Of a stretch of 64,000 nt of DNA, positions 43,820-52,316 are shown piece after piece. How positions within the stretch are numbered: the stretch's first letter is position 1; each line of letters opens with the position of its first letter. This stretch comes from Eutrophocola salsuginis (GTDB lineage: Bacteria; Pseudomonadota; Gammaproteobacteria; Pseudomonadales; Pseudohongiellaceae), in assembly GCA_038147195.1 (NCBI GenBank), contig JAYQTB010000004.1:2170001-2234000 (forward strand), read 5' to 3'. The notes under the pieces were generated by a model. That model had not been told where the DNA came from, did not search any database, and saw only the letters and a program-made list of their open reading frames with translations. Made by a program: the position numbers and the translations under genes.

Positions 43820-45013
43820 ATGTACAGACTGTATCAACCTCTGCTCATACTCATATTGCTCGCCGGTGCGGCCGGATGTGCCACGCAGACAGTCAAGAGC
43901 ACCACCTTCACGCCCATCGTGGAAGACAACTCGCTGGTCGTGGAAGAGGAACTGCTGGATATCGGCATCGCCATTTTCCAGCCCGGCCTGGATGACATCC
44001 CGCGCAACCGTGAGGAGCTGACCTTCTCCGACGTGCGCATGGCGGAAACCTATTTCACCTCCTACCAGCTGGCACAGGCACTGCAGAACAGCGGTAACTG
44101 GGGCGTGGTGCGCGTGGTGCCTGGCAGGCTGGAAAGCGTCGACCTGGCCATCACCGGCACCATCCTGCAATCGGACGGCGAAACCATGCGCCTGCAGGTG
44201 CATGCCCAGGATTCCACTGGTCTGACCTGGCTCGACAAGGAATACGAGGAAGTCGTCAGCAAGTTCAGCTACGACCCTCGCATGCGTCGCAGCGAAGACG
44301 CCTTCCAAGGCCTGTTTAACAAGATCGCCAATGACCTGCTGGCCTACAAGCAGCGCAGTATCAGTGCGGAAGAAGCGGTGAATATCCGTACCGTCTCCAA
44401 GATCCAGTTTGCCCGTGACTTTGCTCCGCAGGTATTCGAGGAATACCTGCAGGAAAACCGCAACGGCATACTCGAAGTCAAACGCCTGCCCGCACAGAAC
44501 GACCCCATCCTCAACCGGATTGAAAACATCCGTGAACGCGACTTCCTGTACGTGGACGCCCTGCAGGATTACTACTCTAACTTCGTGCGTCAGATGGATG
44601 CGCCGTACACCGAGTTCCGCCGCATGAGCTACGACGAAGTCATGAAGATGGACCGGCTGGCAGCAGATGCACGGCGCAACATGATCATGGGTGTCGCAGC
44701 CATTGTTGGCGGACTCGCCGCCACACAGAGCAACAACTCGACTGCCTATTATTCCTCCCCAGTCATCATTGCCAGCGGTGGCTGGCTGATCAAGGATGCC
44801 TTCGACAAGGGTGATGAACGCGCGATGCATATCGAGGCGCTCGCCGAACTTGGCAACTCGCTGGAAATAGAACTGGCCCCGCAGACCATCGAACTAGAAG
44901 AGCGCACCATCACCCTTTCCGGTTCTGTCGAAGCGCAGTATGAACAGTGGCGTGAGATTCTTGCCGATATCTACGCCAATGAAACTGGGGAGGCAACCAG
45001 CTCGGAACAGTAG
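43820..45013 (+). CDS. Large lipoprotein of the envelope cluster, unknown family
   Basis: A 397-residue protein with signal peptide and lipobox GAAGC (Cys near residue 20). The mature protein contains a CsgG/curli-transport-like or TolB-like feel in DIGIAIFQPGLDDI and TFSDVRMAETYFTSYQLAQA, then LAITGTILQSDGETMRLQV, which resembles periplasmic 'FlgT/LPP20' regulatory lipoproteins only loosely. A short hydrophobic stretch MIMGVAAIVGGLAAT sits at about residue 289. The ordering with the next genes (27- and 46-base gaps) suggests one operon. Function not known; probably an outer-membrane-linked component of the complex. Confidence 0.8.
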   Translation: MYRLYQPLLILILLAGAAGCATQTVKSTTFTPIVEDNSLVVEEELLDIGIAIFQPGLDDIPRNREELTFSDVRMAETYFTSYQLAQALQNSGNWGVVRVVPGRLESVDLAITGTILQSDGETMRLQVHAQDSTGLTWLDKEYEEVVSKFSYDPRMRRSEDAFQGLFNKIANDLLAYKQRSISAEEAVNIRTVSKIQFARDFAPQVFEEYLQENRNGILEVKRLPAQNDPILNRIENIRERDFLYVDALQDYYSNFVRQMDAPYTEFRRMSYDEVMKMDRLAADARRNMIMGVAAIVGGLAATQSNNSTAYYSSPVIIASGGWLIKDAFDKGDERAMHIEALAELGNSLEIELAPQTIELEERTITLSGSVEAQYEQWREILADIYANETGEATSSEQ

Positions 45014-45059
45014 TGGTGAAAAGGCCCAGGGCTAATTCATTAATCACGAGCAGCAAGCC

Positions 45060-46616
45060 ATGGCTGATTCAAATTTCGACAACATTACTCCTGCCGATCT
45101 CAACCTGAGCGGCAAGAAACACTCGCCAGATGCCGTCCCCGAAACCGAAACACCCACGCTGGGTGTTGCAGAGATCGAAAGCAGGGACGCCGAGAAGAAA
45201 CGCCAGTCGCAGATCCTAGGCGGCATATTCTTTTTATTGCTGGTTCTCGTCGGTGGCGTGATCTTCATCCTACCCAAATTCGTTTCACCCCCAGACCCGA
45301 CTGCCAGCCGCGTAGTTGTCGTTGATACGCGTTCGGACACCGCCGCACCTCAAGGTCAGGTATCCCCTTTCGAGGAAGCCCAGAAATTGCGCCAGCGTGA
45401 AGCCGCGCAAAATGTCCTGGCTGAGTTGCTCGATCTCCAAGAATCCCTAGAAAGCAAGGATACACAAATCTGGGCAACAGAGCAGTTCGCCAGCGTCTTC
45501 GACCTTGCCGCACAGGGCGACACCGCCTATCGCGAACAGGATTTCATTGTCGCCCGCGATTTCTACCAGCAGGGCTTGGACATCCTGCATGCCCTAGACA
45601 ACGACCTGCCGAATGTCTTCGATCGCTACATGGCCACGGGCGAACAGGCCATCCTCGATGGCGATCCGGAACTGGCTGAGGCATCTTTCAATATCGCCGT
45701 GCTCATCAGCCCGGACAGCGGTGACGCGGTAACCGGTTATGATCGCGCCCAGATCCTGGCCGAAGTGCTCGGCATCATCGCCGAGGGTGAGGCGCTGCAC
45801 GAGGCCAGCCAGTTCGAGCAGGCCCGCGAATTCTATCGCCAGGCACTCGCGCGGGACTCGGAACATGTCGGTGCCGCCGCCCTGCTCAGGCAGGTAAACC
45901 AGGATATCCTAGACCGAGATTTTTCCGCGGCCATGTCCCGTGGTTTTGCCGCCCTGGGCAACAACAACCCCGAGCAGGCCGAAACTTCGTTCCGCCAGGC
46001 TCTCGCCCTCAAGCCGCAGTCGCCTGAAGCGAATTCCGCACTGGAACAGACCATCGGCCAGATGACGCTAAGCGCCATCAATATCCACCTCGATGCTGCT
46101 CGCGACCTGGTGACCCAGGAGCAGTGGAAGCAGGCGCTTGCCGAATACGACGCCGCCTTGGCCATCGACACGAACCTCGTGAACGCGCGTGAAAGCCGCA
46201 GTGAGGCGAACAGCCGTAGCAACCTGGACAACTACCTGGAAACGATCAACAACAATCCCCTCAGGCTGGCGGAGAATGCCGTTTACCAGCAGGCCGTTGG
46301 CATCTATAACGAGGCAGTGAAAATCAGCGGAGACTGGCCGCGACTCGACGGACAGCTGCGCACACTGCGCAATTTCCTGGAGCAGGCCACCGAACCCGTC
46401 GCCGTTCACCTGCAATCCGACGGTCTCACCCGCGTCACCGTGTACCAGGTGGGCGAGCTCGGCCAATTCACAAACCACACCCTGAACCTGAAGCCCGGCA
46501 GCTATGTGGCTGTCGGTATTCGGTCCGGCTACCGGGATGTCCGCGAGGAATTTACTGTTGGCTTCGACGGCCAGTCACCGGTCATCACGGTACAGTGTAG
46601 GGAAGAAGTCCTGTAG
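45060..46616 (+). CDS. Inner-membrane-anchored TPR-like protein
   Basis: A 518-residue protein: about 58 cytoplasmic residues, one membrane segment (ILGGIFFLLLVLVGGVIFIL), then a periplasmic helical region with TPR-like units, for instance AAQGDTAYREQDFIVARDFY (about 160-180), LHEASQFEQAREFYRQALAR (about 250) and LGNNNPEQAETSFRQALALK (about 305). The last 80 residues are beta-rich (VAVHLQSDGLTRVTVYQVG, then LKPGSYVAVGIRSGYRDVRE) and look like a PEGA-type or carbohydrate-binding-like sandwich. It resembles a scaffold within a membrane complex. Start ATG 45060. Confidence 0.85.
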   Translation: MADSNFDNITPADLNLSGKKHSPDAVPETETPTLGVAEIESRDAEKKRQSQILGGIFFLLLVLVGGVIFILPKFVSPPDPTASRVVVVDTRSDTAAPQGQVSPFEEAQKLRQREAAQNVLAELLDLQESLESKDTQIWATEQFASVFDLAAQGDTAYREQDFIVARDFYQQGLDILHALDNDLPNVFDRYMATGEQAILDGDPELAEASFNIAVLISPDSGDAVTGYDRAQILAEVLGIIAEGEALHEASQFEQAREFYRQALARDSEHVGAAALLRQVNQDILDRDFSAAMSRGFAALGNNNPEQAETSFRQALALKPQSPEANSALEQTIGQMTLSAINIHLDAARDLVTQEQWKQALAEYDAALAIDTNLVNARESRSEANSRSNLDNYLETINNNPLRLAENAVYQQAVGIYNEAVKISGDWPRLDGQLRTLRNFLEQATEPVAVHLQSDGLTRVTVYQVGELGQFTNHTLNLKPGSYVAVGIRSGYRDVREEFTVGFDGQSPVITVQCREEVL

Positions 46617-46652
46617 ACGTATAAAACGGGCTGATCGGTATTAGGAAATGGC

Positions 46653-48743
46653 ATGGCTGACGAGAAGTTAAATTCAACCGCATCGGGCAACGGAGGATTC
46701 GATGATCCGATTGCGCCGATCGATTTTACGCCTATCGATGCCGCTGCCAGAAAAAGAAAGGTCAGACTCAGTCCGGTTAAAATCGTTGTGTCCCTTGTGC
46801 TGCTGGTTTTTGCCGGCGCCGCCTGGTTCGTACTTTCCGCCCGTTCCGTGTTCCTGGATGTAACACCTGGCGCCAGCCTGGTAAGTGTCAACCACCCGAT
46901 GGCTATCAAGATCGGACCGCGTTACCTCGTCCTTGAAGGCGACCTGCCGATCTTCATCACTGCCGACGGTTATTACGATCTCGACACCGTGCTTAACGTA
47001 AGTGGCCAGCAAGCACAAACATTTGTCATCGACATGCAGCCGCTGCCCGGTTTCCTGTCGGTAACCGCCGGTAACCTGGCCGGCGCGACAGTCCTGGTCG
47101 ACAGCACCGCCATTGGCGTTACACCCATGACTGACGTCGAACTGGCGTACGGCACCCACACCCTGTCAGTGACCCTGGATCGCTACGAACCGGTTGAAAC
47201 CACTTTTTACATGGAAGGCCGGCAAACTCGGCAGAGCCTGGATTTGGAATTGCTGCCAGCGTGGGCGAACGTGAGCTTTGCCACGCAACCGGCCGGGGCC
47301 ACCGTCACCATCGACGGCGAGGACCGCGGTGTCACGCCGCTGGTCGCGGAAATTCTCGAAGGCGACCATGAGGTCCTGGTCAAGCTGGCCTCGCACAAGG
47401 CCTGGACCGATGACATCGAGGTTATTGCCCGTCAGGACTTCAGCCTGCCGCTGATCACCCTGGAGCAGGCCGATGGCCTAGTCCTGCTGCAGTCCACGCC
47501 GAGCAATGCCAACGTCACGCTCGATGGCAGCTTCCAGGGCCAGACCCCCCTGGAGATCACCGTGCCGCCTGGGCGATCTCACCAGCTGACCTTTTTCCTC
47601 AATGGTTACGAGTCCGCTACCCGCGCTATCACCACCCGCCCTGAAGAGGAAGCCTCCCTGCACGTCACCCTGCAACCGATCCTCAGCTCGGTGGAAATTA
47701 GCGCGGTGCCTGCGGATGCCGAGCTATATATCAACGGCGAATTCATGGGCAACGCCAACCAGACGGTTGAATTACTGGCAGCTACCCAAGTGATTGCCAT
47801 CCGCCGGGAAGGCTATGTCGATTACGAAGCCGATTTCACATCGCGACCAGGCCTAGAACAGAAACTGGAAGTCACGCTGAAGACCCTTGAACAGCAGCGC
47901 CTGGAAAACATCAAACCGGTCATCACCAACGTGGCAGGACAGACCATGAAGCTAGTCTATCCCGGCACTTTCGAGATGGGCGCATCACGCAGGGAACCGG
48001 GCCGACAAGCCAACGAGGTGCTGCGCAATGTCACCCTGACCAGGCCGTACTACCTGTCACTGATGGAAGTCACCAATGCCCAGTTCGCCCGTTTCGACAG
48101 CGAGCATTCTTCTGGCGTTGTGGAAGGTCGCACGCTAAGCAACAACAACCAGCCGGTAGTGCGCATCACGTGGGAACAGGCCGCGCGCTTCTGTAACTGG
48201 CTTAGCGCCCAGGAAAACCTGCCGCCTTTCTATAATGTCGAAGGTGAGCGGGTGACCGGTTTCAATCCGGCCAGCACCGGCTACCGCCTGCCCACCGAGG
48301 CGGAATGGGCCTGGTCCGCCCGAGTCAATGGCAGTCCGGACAACCTGCTGAAATTTCCCTGGGGTGAAACGCTGCCGCCCCCGGCCAACCAGGGTAACTA
48401 CGCCGACATTTCTGCCGGCATCTTCCTCGGTCGGATCATCACCGATTACAACGACGGCTATCTCGGTACCGCCCCCGTCGGCACCTTCGAGCCCAATCCC
48501 AACGGCTTCTTTGACATAGGCGGCAACGTCGCCGAATGGGTACACGATTTTTACGGCTCCACCGGCCAGGTCGGTGCAACTACTGAAACTGACCCGATGG
48601 GACCGACTACAGGCACCTACCATGTCGTGCGCGGCTCGAGCTGGGCCCACGGAACCATCACCGAACTGCGGCTTTCCTACCGTGATTACAGCAACGAAAA
48701 CCGTGACGACGTGGGTTTCAGGGTAGCCCGCTTCCTGGAATAG
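46653..48743 (+). CDS. Membrane-anchored PEGA-repeat protein with SUMF1/FGE-like domain
   Basis: A 696-residue protein: cytoplasmic N-terminus, one membrane segment (KIVVSLVLLVFAGAAWFVLS, about 46-65), four or more PEGA-type repeats between about 125 and 425 (AGATVLVDSTAIGVTPMTD, AGATVTIDGEDRGVTPLVAE, SNANVTLDGSFQGQTPLEIT, ADAELYINGEFMGNANQTVE), then a SUMF1 domain (about 430-696) with YPGTFEMGASRREPG, VRITWEQAARFCNWLS, YRLPTEAEWAWSARV, GNVAEWVHDFYG and VGFRVARF. The catalytic cysteine pair of formylglycine-generating enzymes is not visible; the only Cys in the domain is in ARFCNWLS. The domain is therefore more likely a binding or structural module. No sulfatase is nearby. Confidence 0.9.
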   Translation: MADEKLNSTASGNGGFDDPIAPIDFTPIDAAARKRKVRLSPVKIVVSLVLLVFAGAAWFVLSARSVFLDVTPGASLVSVNHPMAIKIGPRYLVLEGDLPIFITADGYYDLDTVLNVSGQQAQTFVIDMQPLPGFLSVTAGNLAGATVLVDSTAIGVTPMTDVELAYGTHTLSVTLDRYEPVETTFYMEGRQTRQSLDLELLPAWANVSFATQPAGATVTIDGEDRGVTPLVAEILEGDHEVLVKLASHKAWTDDIEVIARQDFSLPLITLEQADGLVLLQSTPSNANVTLDGSFQGQTPLEITVPPGRSHQLTFFLNGYESATRAITTRPEEEASLHVTLQPILSSVEISAVPADAELYINGEFMGNANQTVELLAATQVIAIRREGYVDYEADFTSRPGLEQKLEVTLKTLEQQRLENIKPVITNVAGQTMKLVYPGTFEMGASRREPGRQANEVLRNVTLTRPYYLSLMEVTNAQFARFDSEHSSGVVEGRTLSNNNQPVVRITWEQAARFCNWLSAQENLPPFYNVEGERVTGFNPASTGYRLPTEAEWAWSARVNGSPDNLLKFPWGETLPPPANQGNYADISAGIFLGRIITDYNDGYLGTAPVGTFEPNPNGFFDIGGNVAEWVHDFYGSTGQVGATTETDPMGPTTGTYHVVRGSSWAHGTITELRLSYRDYSNENRDDVGFRVARFLE

Positions 48744-48744
48744 G

Positions 48745-48993
48745 ATGATGAAACGGCTTACCAGCATATTCGCAGTCTGGCTGTTGGCGTCCCTGCCACT
48801 GCTGGCAGCCGAGGAAGTAGTCGAGGACACAGGTAACAACATTGAACAGCCGGTCACGGTCGCCGAAACGCAAACACCGGACCCGGATAACGGGCTGACA
48901 CCACCACCCAGTGACGATCCGGAAAGCGAGGATTTTGTTCCCAGCATCCGTATCACCGAAGACCTGCCGGTGTCGTTCCCGGTGGACATCTGA
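48745..48993 (+). CDS. Small exported acidic Pro-rich protein
   Basis: An 82-residue protein with a signal peptide (MMKRLTSIFAVWLLASLPLL, cleavage near AAEE) and a mature part rich in Asp, Glu, Pro and Thr (TPDPDNGLTPPPSDDPESED). It starts one base after the stop of the PEGA-SUMF1 gene, with ATG at 48745 or 48748. No family recognised. It may be a linker or regulator within the complex. Confidence 0.65.
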   Translation: MMKRLTSIFAVWLLASLPLLAAEEVVEDTGNNIEQPVTVAETQTPDPDNGLTPPPSDDPESEDFVPSIRITEDLPVSFPVDI

Positions 48994-49032
48994 GGCAGAG
49001 AGCACAGGACAAAACAACAACAAGGCTAGAGC

Positions 49033-49851
49033 ATGAAACAACAGGGCATTATCTCCGACTTTATTTACCAGGTCTTCGCACTGATCATTTCGGTCATCGT
49101 GGTTCACGCGGTCTATGTCGCCGTCATCCGGCCTAACGCCGATGCCGTGATGGAGCAGCAGGCTGCACAGCAAGCCATCGATCCCGACTATGTCGGCGAA
49201 CGCTCTTTGTACGTGGTCATGAAGGATTACGAGCAGGAGACCTGTATTATCCTGATGCTCTGGGCGGTGTCGATTATCGGCCTGAAAATCATGCGCAACC
49301 GCAACGAGAATAACCTGCTGCAGCGCCGCCTGCTTAACCTGTCTGAAGGCATGAGCATCCTGCCTGAGGACGCCCGTGACTATGCGCGGCCCGTACAGGC
49401 GCTGCCCGCCTCGGAACGTGAATTCCTGTTGCCACGGGCCCTGCTCTCGGCACTGCAGCGCTTCGGTTCCACCCGCAGCATTCCGGATGTGGCCGGCGTC
49501 ATCAAGGACATTTGCAGTACCGAGGCGGAACGCCTAGAAAGCGAGCTGACCATCGTGCGCTATATCGCCTGGGCGATTCCGTCCATCGGCTTCCTCGGTA
49601 CCGTGCGCGGTATCGGTGAAGCGCTCGGACAGGCACACCGCGCCGTCAGTGGCGACATCGTCGGCGTCACGGTCAGCTTGGGCGTGGCATTCAACTCGAC
49701 CTTCATCGCCCTAGTGGTCAGCATCCTGATCATGTTCCTGCTCTACCAGCTGCAGCTGATGCAGGACCGGCTGGTGCTCGACACCCAGAATTATTGCGAC
49801 AACTACCTGATTAGGCATCTGCAGGTGCCGGAAAAGGATGAGCAACAGTGA
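49033..49851 (+). CDS. MotA/TolQ/ExbB-type proton channel family protein
   Basis: A 272-residue inner-membrane protein with four predicted membrane segments: FALIISVIVVHAVYVAVI (about 12-30), CIILMLWAVSIIGLKIM (about 73-89), IAWAIPSIGFLGTVRGIGEA (about 178-197) and SLGVAFNSTFIALVVSILIM (about 216-235). The GFLGTVRGI and the Thr/Ser-rich FNSTFIALV segments match MotA/TolQ/ExbB channel subunits that form pentameric proton-driven stators. No exbD, tolR or motB gene adjoins. The two downstream vWA proteins carry that type of membrane segment instead. Its stop overlaps the next gene by 4 bases. Confidence 0.9.
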   Translation: MKQQGIISDFIYQVFALIISVIVVHAVYVAVIRPNADAVMEQQAAQQAIDPDYVGERSLYVVMKDYEQETCIILMLWAVSIIGLKIMRNRNENNLLQRRLLNLSEGMSILPEDARDYARPVQALPASEREFLLPRALLSALQRFGSTRSIPDVAGVIKDICSTEAERLESELTIVRYIAWAIPSIGFLGTVRGIGEALGQAHRAVSGDIVGVTVSLGVAFNSTFIALVVSILIMFLLYQLQLMQDRLVLDTQNYCDNYLIRHLQVPEKDEQQ

Positions 49852-51167
49852 GCACTCATGTCATTGAACTGAACGATCGCAACCTCAGGCTGCGCAGCCA
49901 TGACGACATTCTTGTGCAGAGTCCGGGCTTTGCCAACATCGCGGATAAAAAGCCGCGTTTCGGCGAAGAGGCGCGTCGCATCGCACGCCTGCAACCGCGC
50001 CAGACGTTCACCCAGTTCTGGTCGCAGCTCAGTCTCGATCCCCTGGCAAACGCAAACGATCATTTCCGCCACCATGCAGACCTGGCCTTCGCCCACCTCA
50101 ATGAAATTGCCAGCCAGCACAACCTGAAGGACGATGTAATTTTCGCGGTCCCCAGCAACTATAACCGAAACCAGCTATCGATCCTGCTCGGACTGGTGCA
50201 ATCCTGTGAATTCGATGCGGTAGGGCTCGTAGATTTACCCCTGCTCGTCGCCGGTAATGCCAGCAACCGCGGAATGACCGTGTACATGGATATCCAGTTG
50301 CACCAGTCCGTGCTGACCACGTTTACCGCGGGCGACGGCAATTTCACTCGCGACAAGGTCGTGCAAATTCCGGGTACGGGACTGCTCGCCCTGCACGATG
50401 CCTGGGCCAACATGGTGACAGACGAGTTCATCAAGCAGAGCCGCTTCGATCCCCAGCACAATGCCGAAACCGAGCAGTACGTTTACAACCAGCTCGAGAA
50501 CTGGATCGCCGAGGCGCTACGCGACAACGAAATCCTCATGGAGATCAATAACAAGGGCTCCGTGTTCCAGGCACGGGTCAACCGCGGCCATTTCGAACAG
50601 CGCACGCGTAATGTCTTCGGTCGCATCAAGACGGAGCTGGAGGGACTTGCCGGCGGACAATACGCCCTGCACCTGCCCGACCATCATGCCAGTCTGCCGG
50701 GACTTGGCCTTTACCTGAATAACATACAGGCCGTGGAAGAATCGCGGCTTATGGAAAATTTATTAAGGCACGCGGATCACATCAAGGGCAGGCCGGGATC
50801 TCTGAGTTTTGTGACCAGCTTGCCTGCAGACATGTCCACGGCCGTCAAGACAGCTGTGGACTCAGACAACTACGTGCCCTCGCATGTCCTGATCAACAAC
50901 AAAGCCTTCACTCTGCCGGCATCCCTGGCCTACGGCCCCATGAACGGCAGCAATTCCAGTAGTGGCGTCATCCAGATCGCCACGGTCGGCGGCAGCGGCG
51001 AAATTCGCCTTTCGCTTTCTGGTGAAGGCGCTGTCCTCGACTACCAAGGCGAGGGTAGTATCGAACTCAACGGCAGCAAAGCAGCCGCCCGGGAATCACT
51101 CAAGCTGGGCGACGTCATCAAATTGCCCGGCGCCAATACGACGCTGCGTCTTATACAGGTGGAGTAA
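49848..51167 (+). CDS. Cytoplasmic protein with probable ASKHA (Hsp70/actin-like) fold and FHA-like tail
   Basis: A 439-residue soluble protein without signal or membrane segment. The first 270 residues are organised like an actin/Hsp70-fold ATPase or pseudo-ATPase: NLKDDVIFAVPSNYNRNQ matches the Hsp70 'VITVPAxF' region, FDAVGLVDLPLLVAGNASNR matches the 'LIxEPTAAA' region, and GMTVYMDIQLHQSVLTTFTA occupies the phosphate-2 position. The N-terminal phosphate-1 loop is shortened. The last 80 residues (SIELNGSKAAARESLKLGDV, then IKLPGANTTLRLIQV) resemble an FHA domain end. Fold assignment is inference. Overlaps its neighbours by 4 bases and 1 base, so stoichiometry is coupled. Confidence 0.7.
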   Translation: MSTHVIELNDRNLRLRSHDDILVQSPGFANIADKKPRFGEEARRIARLQPRQTFTQFWSQLSLDPLANANDHFRHHADLAFAHLNEIASQHNLKDDVIFAVPSNYNRNQLSILLGLVQSCEFDAVGLVDLPLLVAGNASNRGMTVYMDIQLHQSVLTTFTAGDGNFTRDKVVQIPGTGLLALHDAWANMVTDEFIKQSRFDPQHNAETEQYVYNQLENWIAEALRDNEILMEINNKGSVFQARVNRGHFEQRTRNVFGRIKTELEGLAGGQYALHLPDHHASLPGLGLYLNNIQAVEESRLMENLLRHADHIKGRPGSLSFVTSLPADMSTAVKTAVDSDNYVPSHVLINNKAFTLPASLAYGPMNGSNSSSGVIQIATVGGSGEIRLSLSGEGAVLDYQGEGSIELNGSKAAARESLKLGDVIKLPGANTTLRLIQVE

Positions 51168-52297
51168 TGGCTCAAAGCCGGGCAGCCAAGCGCGAATTCA
51201 ATCCGATCAGTCTGTCTTTCCTTGACGTGATGTCATGCGGATTCGGTGCGGTTGTACTGATCTTTCTCATACTTGACCACTCCACCAGCGTCCGAAACCA
51301 GTCGGACAACCCGGAGCTGGCTGCGGAAATCAACCTGCTCAATGAGGAGATCGTTGAGGGCGAGGAAAACATGGTACGCATCCGCAACACCATTTCCGAT
51401 GTCGACTACCAGATGGTCGAGGCCCAGGGTCTGGCCCGCTCCATCCAGCAAGAAATCGACAACTTCCTGGAGGAACTTGCGCAACTAGAAAACACCACTG
51501 TTGCCAAGGAAGAAAGCGTTGAACAATTAAAGGCCGACATCCAGAACCTGGAAGAGGAACTGGAGCGGCTGCGCGCGGCACAGGACTCCTTCACCGGAAA
51601 TTTCATTCGTCCTTATGTGGGCGACGGCAACCGGCAATACCTGACCGGCCTCATTCTCGGCGGCAGCCGTATACTGGTATTGGTAGACACTTCCGCCAGT
51701 ATGCTGGACAACACCATCGTCAACATCATCCGCCGGCGCAACATGTCAGATGACACCAAGCTAAATTCACCCAAGTGGGTGGGCGTGCGCAATATCGTCG
51801 ACTGGCTCACCACCCAGCTGCCCCCGCCCAGCCAGTACCAGATCTATGCCTTCAACGAGGATGTGCAGCCGCTGGTTCCCGGCACCTTGGGCTCCTGGCT
51901 GGAAGTGGCAGATGAGGTCCAGCTGAATACCGCCGTGGACAACCTTAACGCCACCATTCCGGCCAACGGCACCAACATGGAACGGGTCTTCCAGGCGGTG
52001 GCAGCCATGAACCCGTTGCCGGACAATATCTACCTGATCACCGACGGCCTGCCGACGCTAGGTGCCATGGACAGCGGTTTCTTCAATCGGCGTGACGACG
52101 ATGGCAACCAAAACACAGTATCGGGGCGTGAACGTGAAGCGATTTTCAAGACAGCCCTCGGTGAATTACCCTCGGGAATTCCGGTCAACGTGATATTGGC
52201 CCCGCTCGAGGGCGACCCGATGGCGGCGTCTCTCTACTGGAAGCTGGCGGTGTCCACGGGCGGCTCATTCCTGAGCCCTTCACGGGACTGGCCATAG
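51167..52297 (+). CDS. ExbD/MotB-like membrane segment, coiled coil and vWA domain protein (1)
   Basis: A 376-residue protein. Basic N-terminus (AQSRAAKREF), a membrane segment SLSFLDVMSCGFGAVVLIFL (about 16-36) with Asp at the position of the proton-carrying Asp of ExbD (FIDVM) and MotB (ADFMT). A coiled coil follows (about 45-125, EEDxVEQLKADIQNLEEELE-like heptads), then a vWA domain (about 155-376) with MIDAS DTSAS in ILVLVDTSASMLDN, NGTNMERVF, and ITDGLPTLG. With N inside, the vWA domain would be periplasmic. It pairs with the next gene in architecture. Confidence 0.86.
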   Translation: MAQSRAAKREFNPISLSFLDVMSCGFGAVVLIFLILDHSTSVRNQSDNPELAAEINLLNEEIVEGEENMVRIRNTISDVDYQMVEAQGLARSIQQEIDNFLEELAQLENTTVAKEESVEQLKADIQNLEEELERLRAAQDSFTGNFIRPYVGDGNRQYLTGLILGGSRILVLVDTSASMLDNTIVNIIRRRNMSDDTKLNSPKWVGVRNIVDWLTTQLPPPSQYQIYAFNEDVQPLVPGTLGSWLEVADEVQLNTAVDNLNATIPANGTNMERVFQAVAAMNPLPDNIYLITDGLPTLGAMDSGFFNRRDDDGNQNTVSGREREAIFKTALGELPSGIPVNVILAPLEGDPMAASLYWKLAVSTGGSFLSPSRDWP

Positions 52298-52316
52298 GAC
52301 ATAATCGGTTAAAGCA

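Noticed and set aside
47930..48743. Active formylglycine-generating (sulfatase-maturing) enzyme
   Set aside because: The required cysteine pair is not seen, no sulfatase is present, and the domain sits at the end of a PEGA membrane protein.
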